64,000 nt of DNA from JBNJGB01 sp051747385 (GCA_051747385.1 JBNJGB010000027.1:1-64000), one strand, 5' to 3'. Counted from the stretch's first letter, positions 17,334 to 26,248 are shown. Translations and numbers: made by a program. Notes: generated by a model from the letters alone, not told the origin.

Positions 17334-19393
17334 CGCGCGGCCTGGCGCTCGGAGGGGCGTGGGGGGTCGGGTGGAGCCTCGCCCTGGCCGCCCTGGCGAC
17401 CGACGTCCTCGCCCTGCCCGCGGCTCTCGCCGTGATCCTCCCGCCCTGCCTCGTCGGCGGCGTCCTCGGCCGGCTGATCCCCCCGGCGCGCATCGCGACG
17501 CTGCCGCGGAGCCTCGCCCTCGGTCTGGTCCCCGGCGTCGCGCTGCTCTGGGGCGTGGCGCTGTGGACCCACCACTTCCTCCTCACCCACTCCTTCGACC
17601 TGGCGGGCGAGGTGGCCGCCGTCTTCGCCACCGTCGTGCTCGTGGCCGGCCTCGCGGCGGTGGCGATCGGCCACGCCCTGGCCCGCCGCACGGGAGGACC
17701 GGCCGGCCGCGCCGCCGCTTTGCCCCTGCTCGTCCTCGCACTCCTGGCCGCCGTGATGGCCGGCCGCGTGACGGCGCGGATCATCGGGTTCGAGCCGGCC
17801 ACCCTGGGGCTGGCCGCCGTGTCCGCGGCCCTCGCCGCCCCGGCCCTGTCCCTCCTGGCTCCCGCGGCGCGCGCCGGGACCGACCGCCTCGTGTCCGCCT
17901 GGGCCCTCGCGACGGTGCTCCTGATGGGCGGCGGCCTCGGGCTGTACGCCGCCTCGGACGAGATCCGGTCGGCGGCCTGGTCGTCGACGCGGATGACCCA
18001 CGCCGTCGCCGCGGCGGCGGCCCGGGCCACCGACCTGGACGGCGACGGTGTCTCGGGTGCCCTGGGACACCCGGACTGCGACGACGCCGACGCCACGGTC
18101 TTCCCCGGGGCCGCGGAGGTGCCGGGCAACGGCCGGGACGACAACTGCATGGGCGGCGACGTGGCCCCCGGCGACGTGCTGGCCCTGTGGCGCCCTCCGG
18201 AGGGGCCGAGGGCGCCCCACCGCGCCGACCTCCCCTACGCCCGGGCGCGCCGGAACGTGCTCGTGGTGACGCTCGACGCCGTCCGCGCCGATCACCTCTC
18301 CCTGTACGGCTACGAGCGCGCCACGTCCCCGAACCTGGCGAACCTGGGGCGCCTGTCCCTCGTCTTCGAGCAGGCCTGGTCCGCCAGCAACTTCACCGCC
18401 CTGAGCCTCTACAGCCTGTTCACCGGGCTGTATCCGACGGCGTGGCTGGACGGGGAGGAGATCGTCGGACGGCCCGGGCTGACCCTGCCCGAGAAGCTCT
18501 CCGAGGCCGGTTGGGCCACGGAGGCCGTCGTGGATCTCCACCCGCCGGTGCGCCACGTCTACGCCGGCTTCGACCGGGTGGACGACAGCCTGGGCGTCCG
18601 GGCGGCGAAGGCCGTGCGGAACCGCTCCACGGCCTCCACGGCGCGGGAGATCACGAGCCTCGCGACCGCAGCCCTCCGCAGGCTCTCCGCCGCGGCGGAG
18701 CCCTTCTTCCTCTGGGTGCACTACTCGGAGCCCCACGCCGCCTACCTGCCCCACCCGGAGTTCCCCTTCGGCGAGGGGGAGATGGATCGCTACGACGCCG
18801 AGATCGCGTATGCCGACGCGGCCCTGGGCGACCTGCTCGTGGCCGCCCGCGAGGCGGGCCGCCTCCAGGACACCGTGATCGTGGTAACCAGCGATCATGG
18901 CGAGGCGTTCGGGGAGCACGGGGTCTGGACCCACGGACAGTCCCTCCACCAGGAGGAGATCCACGTGCCCCTCGTCATCCACCTCCCCAGCGACGACGGG
19001 AAGGGCTTCCGGACGGAGCGCGTGGCGACGCCCGTGGACCTGACGGACGTGGCGCCCACGATCCTCGACGCCGTCGGAGTACGGAGCCGCGGCCCGATGC
19101 ACGGCGAGTCGCTCCTCCCCCACGCCCTGACCGGCGCGCCGCTCCGGACGCCCACGGTCTTCAGCGAGACGCGCCTGCCCTACGCGCGGCTGCAGGCCTG
19201 GCGGCGGGGGGACACCAAGCTGATCCTCGACCACCTGGTGGGGACGGCCCGGCGGTACGACCTGGCGCGCGATCCGGGAGAGGCGGAGCCGACGGCGGCG
19301 CCCGCCGCGGTGCTCCAGGCCGCGGGAGCCTGGCTCGACCTCCACCTCGCCATGCCCCGCACGACCGGGGGCTCCGCGCCAGCGCCGCGCTGA
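17321..19393 (+). CDS. Membrane-bound sulfatase-family protein with MopE-like metal-binding segment
   Basis: A protein of 690 residues starting with GTG 17321 (GGAGG 5 nt upstream, inside trpF). Residues 1-215 hold about six or seven hydrophobic helices. Residues 240-285 carry DLDGDGVSG, then DCDDADATVFPGAAEVPGN and DDNC, matching the putative metal-binding motif of MopE-like myxobacterial proteins. From about 305 a sulfatase / alkaline-phosphatase superfamily domain follows (VVTLDAVRADHLSLYGYERA, later TSDHGEAFGEHG). The classical Cys/Ser-x-Pro-x-Arg nucleophile motif is absent; the equivalent stretch is SNFTALSLYSLFTG, so a Thr or Ser nucleophile, or a transferase role, is possible. It is coupled to trpF only by overlap. 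Confidence 0.85.
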   Translation: MSRLTRGLALGGAWGVGWSLALAALATDVLALPAALAVILPPCLVGGVLGRLIPPARIATLPRSLALGLVPGVALLWGVALWTHHFLLTHSFDLAGEVAAVFATVVLVAGLAAVAIGHALARRTGGPAGRAAALPLLVLALLAAVMAGRVTARIIGFEPATLGLAAVSAALAAPALSLLAPAARAGTDRLVSAWALATVLLMGGGLGLYAASDEIRSAAWSSTRMTHAVAAAAARATDLDGDGVSGALGHPDCDDADATVFPGAAEVPGNGRDDNCMGGDVAPGDVLALWRPPEGPRAPHRADLPYARARRNVLVVTLDAVRADHLSLYGYERATSPNLANLGRLSLVFEQAWSASNFTALSLYSLFTGLYPTAWLDGEEIVGRPGLTLPEKLSEAGWATEAVVDLHPPVRHVYAGFDRVDDSLGVRAAKAVRNRSTASTAREITSLATAALRRLSAAAEPFFLWVHYSEPHAAYLPHPEFPFGEGEMDRYDAEIAYADAALGDLLVAAREAGRLQDTVIVVTSDHGEAFGEHGVWTHGQSLHQEEIHVPLVIHLPSDDGKGFRTERVATPVDLTDVAPTILDAVGVRSRGPMHGESLLPHALTGAPLRTPTVFSETRLPYARLQAWRRGDTKLILDHLVGTARRYDLARDPGEAEPTAAPAAVLQAAGAWLDLHLAMPRTTGGSAPAPR

Positions 19394-19416
19394 TCGCGCG
19401 TCGGGCCCTTGCAGTC

Positions 19417-19446
19417 TTGGCCCCCGACGCGCCGCTCCGCTATGCT
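19417..19446 (+). promoter_or_regulatory. Predicted leaderless promoter
   Basis: TTGGCC (19417-19422), 18 nt, TATGCT (19441-19446). The ATG at 19455 is 8 nt downstream and no ribosome site is visible, so transcript and reading frame probably begin together. Confidence 0.45.
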
Positions 19447-19454
19447 CCCGGGCG

Positions 19455-20246
19455 ATGCACGCAGCAGCCGCCATCCTGGCCCTGCTCGCGATCGCCGGGA
19501 GCCCGGAGCCGCGAGTCGACGATGCCCTCGACGTCCTGGAGGAGTGCGAGGCCCTGAAGTCCCGCCCCTGCCTCGAGGCGGCCGGCACCCTCACGAACGC
19601 CGGCGCCGAGGCGATCGCCCCCCTGATGGAGACGTTCGACGACATGACCACGCCGGGCCGCGTCCTCGCCGTCTCCGTCCTGGTGTCCCAGGACGACGAG
19701 CGCGCCACGCGGGCCCTGGTCGACATCGCCCGCGACGGGAGCGTCGGCGCCTCGGTGCGGACCATGGCCATCGGCGAGCTGAGCCACCGCTTCGGCGACG
19801 CGCGCCTGCGACGCCAGGTCAGGGGGACCCTGCTCGCCGCCATCCGCGACGACGACCCGACCGTCCGGGCCGCCGCCGCGCGCTCCCTGGGCAATCGGCC
19901 CATCAAGGGCCACGCGCAGGTGCTGAAGGCGCTGGTCCGCGCGGCGAAGGACAGCGAGGAGACCGTGCGCCTGGAGGCCGTCCTGGGCCTGGGCATGTCC
20001 GGCGACCCGAAGGCCGGCCCGGCCCTGGTGGACGCCCTGGACGACCCGGAGCCGCGCATCCGTGCGGCCGCCGCCGACGGCCTCACGTTCGTGACATTCC
20101 CGCCGTCCATCGAGCCGCTCATCGAGTCCCTCGGCTCCCAGGACGCCGCCTTCCGCCGCGTGGTGGGCGAGGCCCTGGTGAACCAGACGGGCGAGCGCTA
20201 CGGCGACGACTACGGCCTCTGGAAGGAGTGGTACCGCAACAGGTAG
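19455..20246 (+). CDS. Exported HEAT-repeat protein
   Basis: A 263-residue protein with a short signal peptide (MHAAAAILALLAIAGS) followed by tandem HEAT-type helices. Repeated phrases include DDDPTVRAAAARSLG, DSEETVRLEAVLGLG and DPEPRIRAAAADGL, spaced about 35 residues apart, so at least five repeats are present. The end (YGDDYGLWKEWYRNR) resembles C-termini of other bacterial HEAT proteins. It has no catalytic motif and is probably a periplasmic scaffold. It is a relative, not a copy, of the protein at 355-1545. Confidence 0.75.
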   Translation: MHAAAAILALLAIAGSPEPRVDDALDVLEECEALKSRPCLEAAGTLTNAGAEAIAPLMETFDDMTTPGRVLAVSVLVSQDDERATRALVDIARDGSVGASVRTMAIGELSHRFGDARLRRQVRGTLLAAIRDDDPTVRAAAARSLGNRPIKGHAQVLKALVRAAKDSEETVRLEAVLGLGMSGDPKAGPALVDALDDPEPRIRAAAADGLTFVTFPPSIEPLIESLGSQDAAFRRVVGEALVNQTGERYGDDYGLWKEWYRNR

Positions 20247-20284
20247 CTCGTGCGCTTCGTGGTCGTGGACGTGGTCGGCGCTTC

Positions 20285-20396
20285 GGGCACTCCCGCGTCG
20301 GGCGGAACCTCTATTTCGGGAACGGGAATGGGAACGGAACGGGCACTCCCGCGTCGGGCGGAACCTCTATTTCGGGAACGGGAATGTGGCGGGAGT
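20285..20396 (+). repeat. 56-bp direct repeat with GGGAAC/GGGAAT register
   Basis: Two copies begin at 20285 and 20341. The second matches for about 46 nt and then diverges. Each contains GGGCACTCCCGCG, a TCGGGCGGAACC block and a GGGAAC-GGGAAT tract. GGG triplets at 20318, 20324, 20330 and 20341 keep nearly the same 6-nt spacing as the GGGCAA tracts elsewhere. The region lies between the convergent ends of the HEAT gene and the CDF gene. Confidence 0.8.
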
Positions 20397-20409
20397 CGCT
20401 CCTCGGGGC

Positions 20410-21393
20410 CTACAACCCCGCGATGCACGGCCGCTCGGGCAGCTCGGGGTGGTCGTTTTCCACGATGAGCTCCAGGGTCACGTGGGAGGCGCCCCACTCG
20501 TGGAAGAGATCCTCGCGGATGACCCGGCGCAGCTCCTCCAGATCGTCCATCTGGTCGCAGTCCACGTGGAGGGCCGCCGTGACGATGAGGAAGCCGGCGT
20601 CCAGCTCCCAGGCGTGGAGATCCTCGACGCAGGTGACGCCGTGGTACTCCATCAGGCCGTCCCGCAGCTCGTCGACGTCCACGTGGATAGGGGAGACCTG
20701 CAGCAGCGTGCGCGTGGCGTCTCGCAGCAGGGGCCAGGTGGCCAGCAGGATGAGGCCGGCGATGCCCATGGTGACCAGGGGATCGATGAGCTGCCAGCCG
20801 GTCCACCAGATGACCAGGGCGCTCACGATGACCCCGACGGAGCCCAGGGCGTCGCCCATCATGTGGAGCATGGCGCCGCGGAGGTTGTGGCTGTGTCCGG
20901 CCTGCCGGTGCAGGATGACGGCGCTGACCACGTTCACGACGAGGCCGGCCGTGCCGGCGACCAGCACGGGGATGGCGGGGATGGCGGGCGGGGCCTGCAG
21001 GCGGTGGAGCGCCTCGAAGATGAGGACGCCGCCGAGCACCAGCATGGTCAGGGCGTTCCCGAAGGCCGCCAGGGTCGGAGCCCGGCGATAGCCGAACGTG
21101 TGCCCCGGCCCACCGCTGGCCACCGCGAGCCGCTCCGCCGCGATGGCGAGGACCAGGGCGGCCACGTCCGTGCCCATGTGGGCGGCGTCACCGAGCAGGG
21201 CCAGGGAGTTCGAGGCGAAGCCGACGACCACCTCCACCACCAGGAAGATCAGGTTCAGCCACAGGGCGATCCGCAGGGCGCGGCCCCGGGCCTCCTGGTG
21301 CTCCGCCGACGCGCTGGCGTGGGCGTGCGCGTGCTGATGGTGATGGGCGTGGACCACGTGGGCAGTATGCAGAGGGCCGCCCTCGCCCGGCAA
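20410..21393 (-). CDS. CDF-family divalent cation efflux transporter
   Basis: A 327-residue cation diffusion facilitator, likely exporting Zn2+ or a similar ion in exchange for protons. After a His-rich N-terminus (HAHHHQHAHAHAS) come six transmembrane helices with metal-site residues in LLGDAAHMGTD (HxxxD) and a second site in GDALGSVGV, then a cytoplasmic ferredoxin-like domain with more His residues. The start is uncertain: TTG at 21393 (used here) or GTG at 21357, neither with a strong ribosome site. It is the last gene of a minus-strand group of four. Confidence 0.88.
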   Translation of the reverse strand: MPGEGGPLHTAHVVHAHHHQHAHAHASASAEHQEARGRALRIALWLNLIFLVVEVVVGFASNSLALLGDAAHMGTDVAALVLAIAAERLAVASGGPGHTFGYRRAPTLAAFGNALTMLVLGGVLIFEALHRLQAPPAIPAIPVLVAGTAGLVVNVVSAVILHRQAGHSHNLRGAMLHMMGDALGSVGVIVSALVIWWTGWQLIDPLVTMGIAGLILLATWPLLRDATRTLLQVSPIHVDVDELRDGLMEYHGVTCVEDLHAWELDAGFLIVTAALHVDCDQMDDLEELRRVIREDLFHEWGASHVTLELIVENDHPELPERPCIAGL

Positions 21394-21399
21394 CCGCCA

Positions 21400-22125
21400 T
21401 CAGCTCACGGCCCGCTCCGGGTCCAGCGGACGCACGCCCCGGGCGGCCAGGTCCGCGAGGCGGGCGTCGAGCATGCCGGGGAAGCGCTTGAACCAGGTGG
21501 CGTTCGCGGGGCTCGGGTGCGGGAGCGGGTGGAGCCGGAGGGTGCGCGACCGCCCCGTCCGGGGGCTCTCCAGGGTCACGTCGACGCTGCGCTCGTACCG
21601 GTCGTCCCGCGCCCAGAACGCCTTCAGGCGATCGCGCTCCTCCCTGGGTCCGCCCAGCCCGAACCAGTGGAACGCCACGTTGCCGAGCGTGACCAGGTCC
21701 GACCCCCGCCAGAGGTCCACCAGGTACTCCGCGATGTACGGCCGGAAGCGCCGCTTGATCCGCATGCCCCAGGCCTTGTTGCCCACGGGCTTGTACGGGA
21801 CGGTGTTCGAGAAGAACACGGCCCGGCTCATGAGCCGCTCCGCCTCGAAGCCGGCCGGGTCCTCCCCGTACAGGGCCCGATGCACGCCGGCGCGGACGAG
21901 GCGCCCGCCGGCCCCGATGAGCGGCTCCATCCAGCGCACCTCGTCGCGCCCCGGATCCCGGCCGAAGAACCCGATGGGCGACGCCTCCTCGCCCGCCCCC
22001 AGGAGCGGCTCGAGAGGGTCCCGACCCCAGCGCCGACAGGCCTCCACGTCGATGGCCATGGCGTCGTCCCGCGCCGCCTCCTCGCGCACGCGGTCCATCA
22101 GCTCCCGAAGCTCGTCCTCGCTCAC
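21400..22125 (-). CDS. Uracil-DNA glycosylase-family protein
   Basis: A 241-residue protein starting with GTG 22125 behind GAGGAGGAG. The UDG-fold motifs are recognisable: GFFGRDPGRDE near residue 52 (the water-activating motif region), SNTVPYKPVG near 115, and LHPLPHPSPANATWFKRF near 210, matching the HPSPxN leucine-loop motif. It would remove uracil or damaged bases from DNA. The exact UDG family is not clear from sequence alone. It sits 13 bp after the methyltransferase gene. Confidence 0.75.
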   Translation of the reverse strand: MSEDELRELMDRVREEAARDDAMAIDVEACRRWGRDPLEPLLGAGEEASPIGFFGRDPGRDEVRWMEPLIGAGGRLVRAGVHRALYGEDPAGFEAERLMSRAVFFSNTVPYKPVGNKAWGMRIKRRFRPYIAEYLVDLWRGSDLVTLGNVAFHWFGLGGPREERDRLKAFWARDDRYERSVDVTLESPRTGRSRTLRLHPLPHPSPANATWFKRFPGMLDARLADLAARGVRPLDPERAVS

Positions 22126-22138
22126 GTCTCCTCCTCGT

Positions 22139-23203
22139 TCAGCCGCGCGGCGCCCGGCAGCGCCAGATGCGATAGCGCCCGTCCTCCCACGGCACGTCCA
22201 CCTGGGCGAACCGCGCCTCCAGGTCGTCGCGATAGCCCAGGTGCCGGTTCGCCACGACCACGAACGTCCCGGCGGCCTCCAGCCGCTCGGCCGCGGCCTC
22301 GGCGAAGCTCCCGGCCAGGGTCCGCTTCTGCCTCCTCCCCTCGTGGAACGGGGGGTTCGTGACCACGAGCGGATACGGCCCGGCCGGTGCGCCCGCGGCG
22401 TCGGCCAGGTGCACGCGCACGCGGCCGCCCTCCTCCAGCCCGTTGGCGGCCAGGGTCCGGCGCGCCGACTCCACCGCCGCCACGTGGGCGTCCACGAGGT
22501 CCACGCGCGCCTCCGTGTCCCGGAGGGCCAGCGCGATCCCCAGGATCCCGCAGCCGCAGCCCAGGTCCAGCACGCGCGCCGCCGGCTCGACGTCCTGCAG
22601 CCACCGGAGGAGCCGGGCCGTGCCCTCGTCGAGCCTCCCGTGCGCGAACGCCCCGGGCACGGTCTCGCACACGACGGTCCGATCCCCGAAGGTCGCCTCG
22701 AAGCGTCGCGTCCAGCGCGCCGGATCCGGCTCCGGCGCGGCCTCCTGCCGCCGCGTCGCCACCAGGACCCGGGTGTGGCGCTTCGTGCGGGCCACCACCG
22801 TCGGGCCGATCCGCTCCTCCAGCGTCTTCGCCGCGGCCTTGATGCCCTCGCGCTTGTGGCCGGCGAGCCACACGGCCTGCCCCGGCTGCAGGCGCGACGC
22901 GGCCACGGCGAGCCGCCACTCGAGCTCCTCGCGGGAGGACGGCAGCCGGAGGGCCACCCGGGTCTCGTCCCCGGGCGCCGGGACCAGCGCGCACTCAAGC
23001 GGCACCGTCACGCCCCGCGCGGTCTCCACGTCCGGCGCCACCAGCCGCGCCGGCGCGTCCCGTGAGAGGTCCTCCGCCAGGTCCGCCAGCCCGCGCCCCC
23101 AGAACAGCGTGGGCAGGGGCGCCTCGACCTCCAACGCCTCCCGCAGCGTCAGGACGGCCGGATCGCCCCCGATCGCGACGGCTCCACTTCCGCGACGTCC
23201 CAT
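22139..23203 (-). CDS. RsmC/RlmG-like rRNA guanine-N2 methyltransferase
   Basis: A 354-residue class I methyltransferase. The C-terminal half has the SAM site VLDLGCGCGILGIALA and the catalytic VVTNPPFHEG, the NPPFH form found in 16S/23S rRNA (guanine-N2) methyltransferases RsmC and RlmG. The N-terminal half resembles their degenerate RNA-recognition methyltransferase domain. The precise rRNA target cannot be decided here. It follows the membrane-protein gene by 16 bp. Confidence 0.82.
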   Translation of the reverse strand: MGRRGSGAVAIGGDPAVLTLREALEVEAPLPTLFWGRGLADLAEDLSRDAPARLVAPDVETARGVTVPLECALVPAPGDETRVALRLPSSREELEWRLAVAASRLQPGQAVWLAGHKREGIKAAAKTLEERIGPTVVARTKRHTRVLVATRRQEAAPEPDPARWTRRFEATFGDRTVVCETVPGAFAHGRLDEGTARLLRWLQDVEPAARVLDLGCGCGILGIALALRDTEARVDLVDAHVAAVESARRTLAANGLEEGGRVRVHLADAAGAPAGPYPLVVTNPPFHEGRRQKRTLAGSFAEAAAERLEAAGTFVVVANRHLGYRDDLEARFAQVDVPWEDGRYRIWRCRAPRG

Positions 23204-23219
23204 CAGCGCCTCCGTCCCG

Positions 23220-25070
23220 TCATCGCTCGTCCTCCCGCCCTTCTTCCTGCTCGTCGCGCCGCTCGTCGCGGCGCCGGCGCTCCTCCCGGACCCGGAGGGC
23301 CCGCGCGGCCTGCTCCCGTCGCCGCGCCCGGTCGGCCGGCGCCCAGTCCCCGTCGAAGCTCCGGCCGCGGGCGTGTCCGACCTCGGGCGAGGCGGTGGCC
23401 GCGAGCGGCAACCGGGGCTGCTCGTCCGCCTCCGCCTCGCGCCGCGCGCCGCCCTCGACCTCCTCCCCGGGCTCCGGCTCGGGCTCCCGGCAGGCCGGGA
23501 TCCGGTCGTGCTCCAGGGTCCACAGGGTGTACTTGCGGCTGTGGGCCCGGTAGGTCACGCGCTCGCCCAGGTGGCGCCAGCGCGGGGGCTCGGCCGTACG
23601 CACGAGGAGGTAGTCGTACCAGCACGCGGTCTTGCTGCGCAGGAAGGCCCGCGGGTCCCGCCCCGGCCAGGGGACCTGGCGCCCGTCGCGCCACCACGCG
23701 TGCCGGCCGTAGAAGCTGTGGAACGTGGAGTATGCGACGCCCTGGTTCAGGCCGTAGTGATAGCCATAGACGTGGTCGTGGGGGTGGACCTTCACGTAGG
23801 AGGTGGACCGATCCTCGACGATGACCGCCAGGCGGCTCCCGTCCGGCAGATCCTCGACCATCTCGAGGAAGTGCGGGCCGATCTCCTCGCGGTCGTAGGC
23901 GTCCACGGCCGCCGCCGCGTACCAGCCGTGCGTCACGGCCAGGGTCGCCATACCCGCCACCAGGAGATTCTGCATCCACCGGGCGCGGGGCATGTGCAGC
24001 CAGGTCACCGCCACGGCCATGGCCACGGCGACCAGGCGGGAGCCGATGGCCGCCTGGATCACCGTGTGCTCCGGGATGGACAGGTAGGCCACCACCACCG
24101 CCAGGGTCATCGCCTCCGGGGCGAAGCGGGCGCGCCCCTCCCCCGGCAGCCGATCCGCCCTCCGGGCCAGGAGGCCCAGGGCAAAGACCGCGAGGGTCCC
24201 CAGGAAGACCCAGTCGTCGAAGTCCCCGGACCAGCGGCTGAAGGCGTAGTCGTCCCAGCGCGAGAAGAGGTCCTCCGGCGGCGGATAGAAGGGAACGAGA
24301 TCCCGCCCGCCGAGGGCCGTGGGATCCGGGGGAGCGACGAACTCCCGCCACGCCCACGGCAGGAAGAGCAGGAGCGACGGGGCGAAGGCCGCGCAGGACA
24401 GGAGGAGGCCGCGGAGCGTGCGGGGCGCGAAGACGACGAAGGCGAGGGCCATGATCCCGAGCACGAGGTACATCTGCACGTGCCCGAGGAAGGTGAGCAT
24501 GGCCAGCGCGGCGACGGCGAGGCCGCGCCCCCACGCCGGTCGCGCGAGGAAGCGCCACGCGCGCGCCATGGCGTACACGGCCAGGGGCAGGCTGGTGGCG
24601 TAGCTGACGAACCCCATCATCAGGTTCGAGTTGAACACGAGCGGAAAGGTCAGCAGGGCGAAGCGCCTATCCCGCCCGGTGGCGACGAGCAGCCGATCCA
24701 CGGACAGGGGCAGGCCCACGGCGTACAGGGACAGGAGGACCTTCCCCCCGGAGATGTAGCCCAGCCACTCGCCGAGCCCCGCCCACGACCAGAACAGGAG
24801 GCCGTTGGGCAGCAGCAGGCCGCCGGTGTGGAAGATGCGGTCGTAGGTGGAGCCCTCCTCCAGGGCGCCCGCCAGGATGGCCGCGTAGGTCATGTTCCCG
24901 GCGTAGTCCTGGAACGGCAGCACGGCGCCGGCCCAGAGCGGCCAGATCGTGAAGACCGCGCACACGGCGAAGCAGAGGCGATAGAAGGCGTCGTCGCCGC
25001 GCACGATCTCCCGGGCCACGTCGCGCAGGACGGAGCGGGAGGGGGCGTGGGTGGGGCCGTGTCCGTCCAT
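23220..25070 (-). CDS. Large polytopic membrane protein, unknown function
   Basis: A 616-residue protein. About ten hydrophobic segments are visible between residues 30 and 370, including an early loop containing PFQDYAGNM. A soluble region (about 380-500) with many aromatic residues follows (YHYGLNQGVAYSTFHSFYGR), then an Arg/Glu-rich charged tail. The architecture is reminiscent of glycosyltransferase-C or mannosyltransferase-like proteins with a large extracytoplasmic part, but I see no diagnostic motif, so no function is given. It leads the minus-strand group that includes the methyltransferase, UDG and CDF genes. Confidence 0.75.
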   Translation of the reverse strand: MDGHGPTHAPSRSVLRDVAREIVRGDDAFYRLCFAVCAVFTIWPLWAGAVLPFQDYAGNMTYAAILAGALEEGSTYDRIFHTGGLLLPNGLLFWSWAGLGEWLGYISGGKVLLSLYAVGLPLSVDRLLVATGRDRRFALLTFPLVFNSNLMMGFVSYATSLPLAVYAMARAWRFLARPAWGRGLAVAALAMLTFLGHVQMYLVLGIMALAFVVFAPRTLRGLLLSCAAFAPSLLLFLPWAWREFVAPPDPTALGGRDLVPFYPPPEDLFSRWDDYAFSRWSGDFDDWVFLGTLAVFALGLLARRADRLPGEGRARFAPEAMTLAVVVAYLSIPEHTVIQAAIGSRLVAVAMAVAVTWLHMPRARWMQNLLVAGMATLAVTHGWYAAAAVDAYDREEIGPHFLEMVEDLPDGSRLAVIVEDRSTSYVKVHPHDHVYGYHYGLNQGVAYSTFHSFYGRHAWWRDGRQVPWPGRDPRAFLRSKTACWYDYLLVRTAEPPRWRHLGERVTYRAHSRKYTLWTLEHDRIPACREPEPEPGEEVEGGARREAEADEQPRLPLAATASPEVGHARGRSFDGDWAPADRARRREQAARALRVREERRRRDERRDEQEEGREDER

Positions 25071-25129
25071 CGCGCGGCTTGACTAGCAGAGGGGACCGGA
25101 GGCCGCAATCCCGGCGCCCGTTGCGACAT

Positions 25130-25610
25130 CCTTCCCCCGACGAAGGGCTCGCGCCGAGGCGGCAGGACGTCAGGCAAGCGCGTGCGATCCTCGGGCACGA
25201 CCGGCCTGCTTCCCGCGGGACGGACACCCCGGCGGTCCCCGAAAGCTCGCGCCAAGGCGCCAAGGCGCCAAGGATCCGCGTGGGACACCCGGCTACGACG
25301 GACTTGGTTCCCGCGGGACGGACACCCCGGCAGTCCCCGAAAGCTCGCGCCAAGGCGCCAAGGCGCCAAGGATCCGCGTGGGACACCCGGCTACGACGGA
25401 CTTGGTTCCCGCGAGACGGACACCCCGGCGGTCCCCGAAGGCTCGCGCCAAGGCGCCAAGGCGCCAAGGATCCGCGTGGGACACCCGGGTACCACGGGCT
25501 TGTTCCCCGCGGGACGGACATGCGGGCGGATCGGAAGACTCGCGCGGGGCTCCGCACTCCTGCGGCTTTGCGGCTTTGCGGCTTTGCGCGAGGTCCTTCC
25601 CGGGAGGCGG
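25130..25610 (-). repeat. 98-bp tandem array and related CGCCAAGG modules
   Basis: The 578 bp between the divergent genes hold repeats and no convincing gene. Three near-identical 98-bp units run from 25215 to 25508 (period confirmed by GGGACGGACACCCCGG at 25217, 25315, 25413), each with the internal triplication GCGCCAAG. A degenerate unit lies upstream (25130-25214). A head-to-head cousin with three GGCTTTGC units lies at 25560-25592. The minus strand reads CCTTGGCGCCTTGGCGCGAG, a module also found at 33.7, 52.7 and 55.0 kb. Open frames across it are repeat translations. Confidence 0.85.
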
Positions 25611-25614
25611 TGGC

Positions 25615-25642
25615 TTGCGCGGCGCGAGGGGCGCCGTATCAT
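25615..25642 (+). promoter_or_regulatory. Predicted leaderless promoter
   Basis: TTGCGC (25615-25620), 16 nt, TATCAT (25637-25642). The ATG at 25649 is 6 nt downstream, so +1 would fall on the start codon. Confidence 0.5.
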
Positions 25643-25648
25643 CCCTGT

Positions 25649-26212
25649 ATGCCGTTCCGACCGACCGCCGCCGCGCTGCTGCTGCCCGGGGTGACCGCCG
25701 ACGAGGCGGCCGCCTGGCTGGACGAGACCCTCCGGGACCACGGCTACGAGCCCTGCACGGAAGCGCCGCCGCCGGGGGTGCCCCTGGCGGAGGACGAGTG
25801 GCTGGGCTTCGTGGTCGGCGAGCAGCCCAGGGCCGGGATGGCCGTGGTGCTGGCCGAGGACCCCTCCGCCGTCTTCCGCGTGGCGACGTGGCTCAGCGCC
25901 CGGCGTCGGGAGTCGCCGCTGGCGGCCTGGCGTCGCTACCTGGGGGGAGCGCCCGTCCTCAAGCACCTGCTGGGCGGCCGCCCCCTCTGGAAGGACGGGG
26001 ACGACCCGGACCACGAGGTCCTCTACGACGTGCCGCGGGCCCGGCCGGCGGACGCACCGTCCCCGGAGGAGGCGGGCCTGCCGGAGCGCGCCGGCGACTT
26101 GGAGCCCATCCTTGGAAGCGCCCTGCGATCCTATCGCGAGGCCATCGCGTCACCCCGACCCGGCGAGCGCACCCTCGCGTGGCTCCGGGCGGACAGCCCC
26201 CTGGCGCGCTGA
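25649..26212 (+). CDS. Hypothetical protein, probably leaderless
   Basis: A 187-residue soluble protein beginning MPFRPTAAALLLPG at ATG 25649. It is rich in Ala, Pro and acidic residues with no signal peptide or membrane helix. Segments such as VTADEAAAWLDETLRDHGY and EDEWLGFVVGEQP suggest an alpha/beta fold, and the codon use looks like its neighbours. I do not recognise the family. It converges with purC, 36 bp away. Confidence 0.6.
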   Translation: MPFRPTAAALLLPGVTADEAAAWLDETLRDHGYEPCTEAPPPGVPLAEDEWLGFVVGEQPRAGMAVVLAEDPSAVFRVATWLSARRRESPLAAWRRYLGGAPVLKHLLGGRPLWKDGDDPDHEVLYDVPRARPADAPSPEEAGLPERAGDLEPILGSALRSYREAIASPRPGERTLAWLRADSPLAR

Positions 26213-26248
26213 CGGCGAGAGCCCACCGGGCCCGGCGGACGCTGGATC

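Noticed and set aside
25215..25508. Possible CRISPR array
   Set aside because: Units are contiguous 98-bp repeats without unique spacers, and no cas gene is present. The same applies to the 65-bp array at 54 kb.
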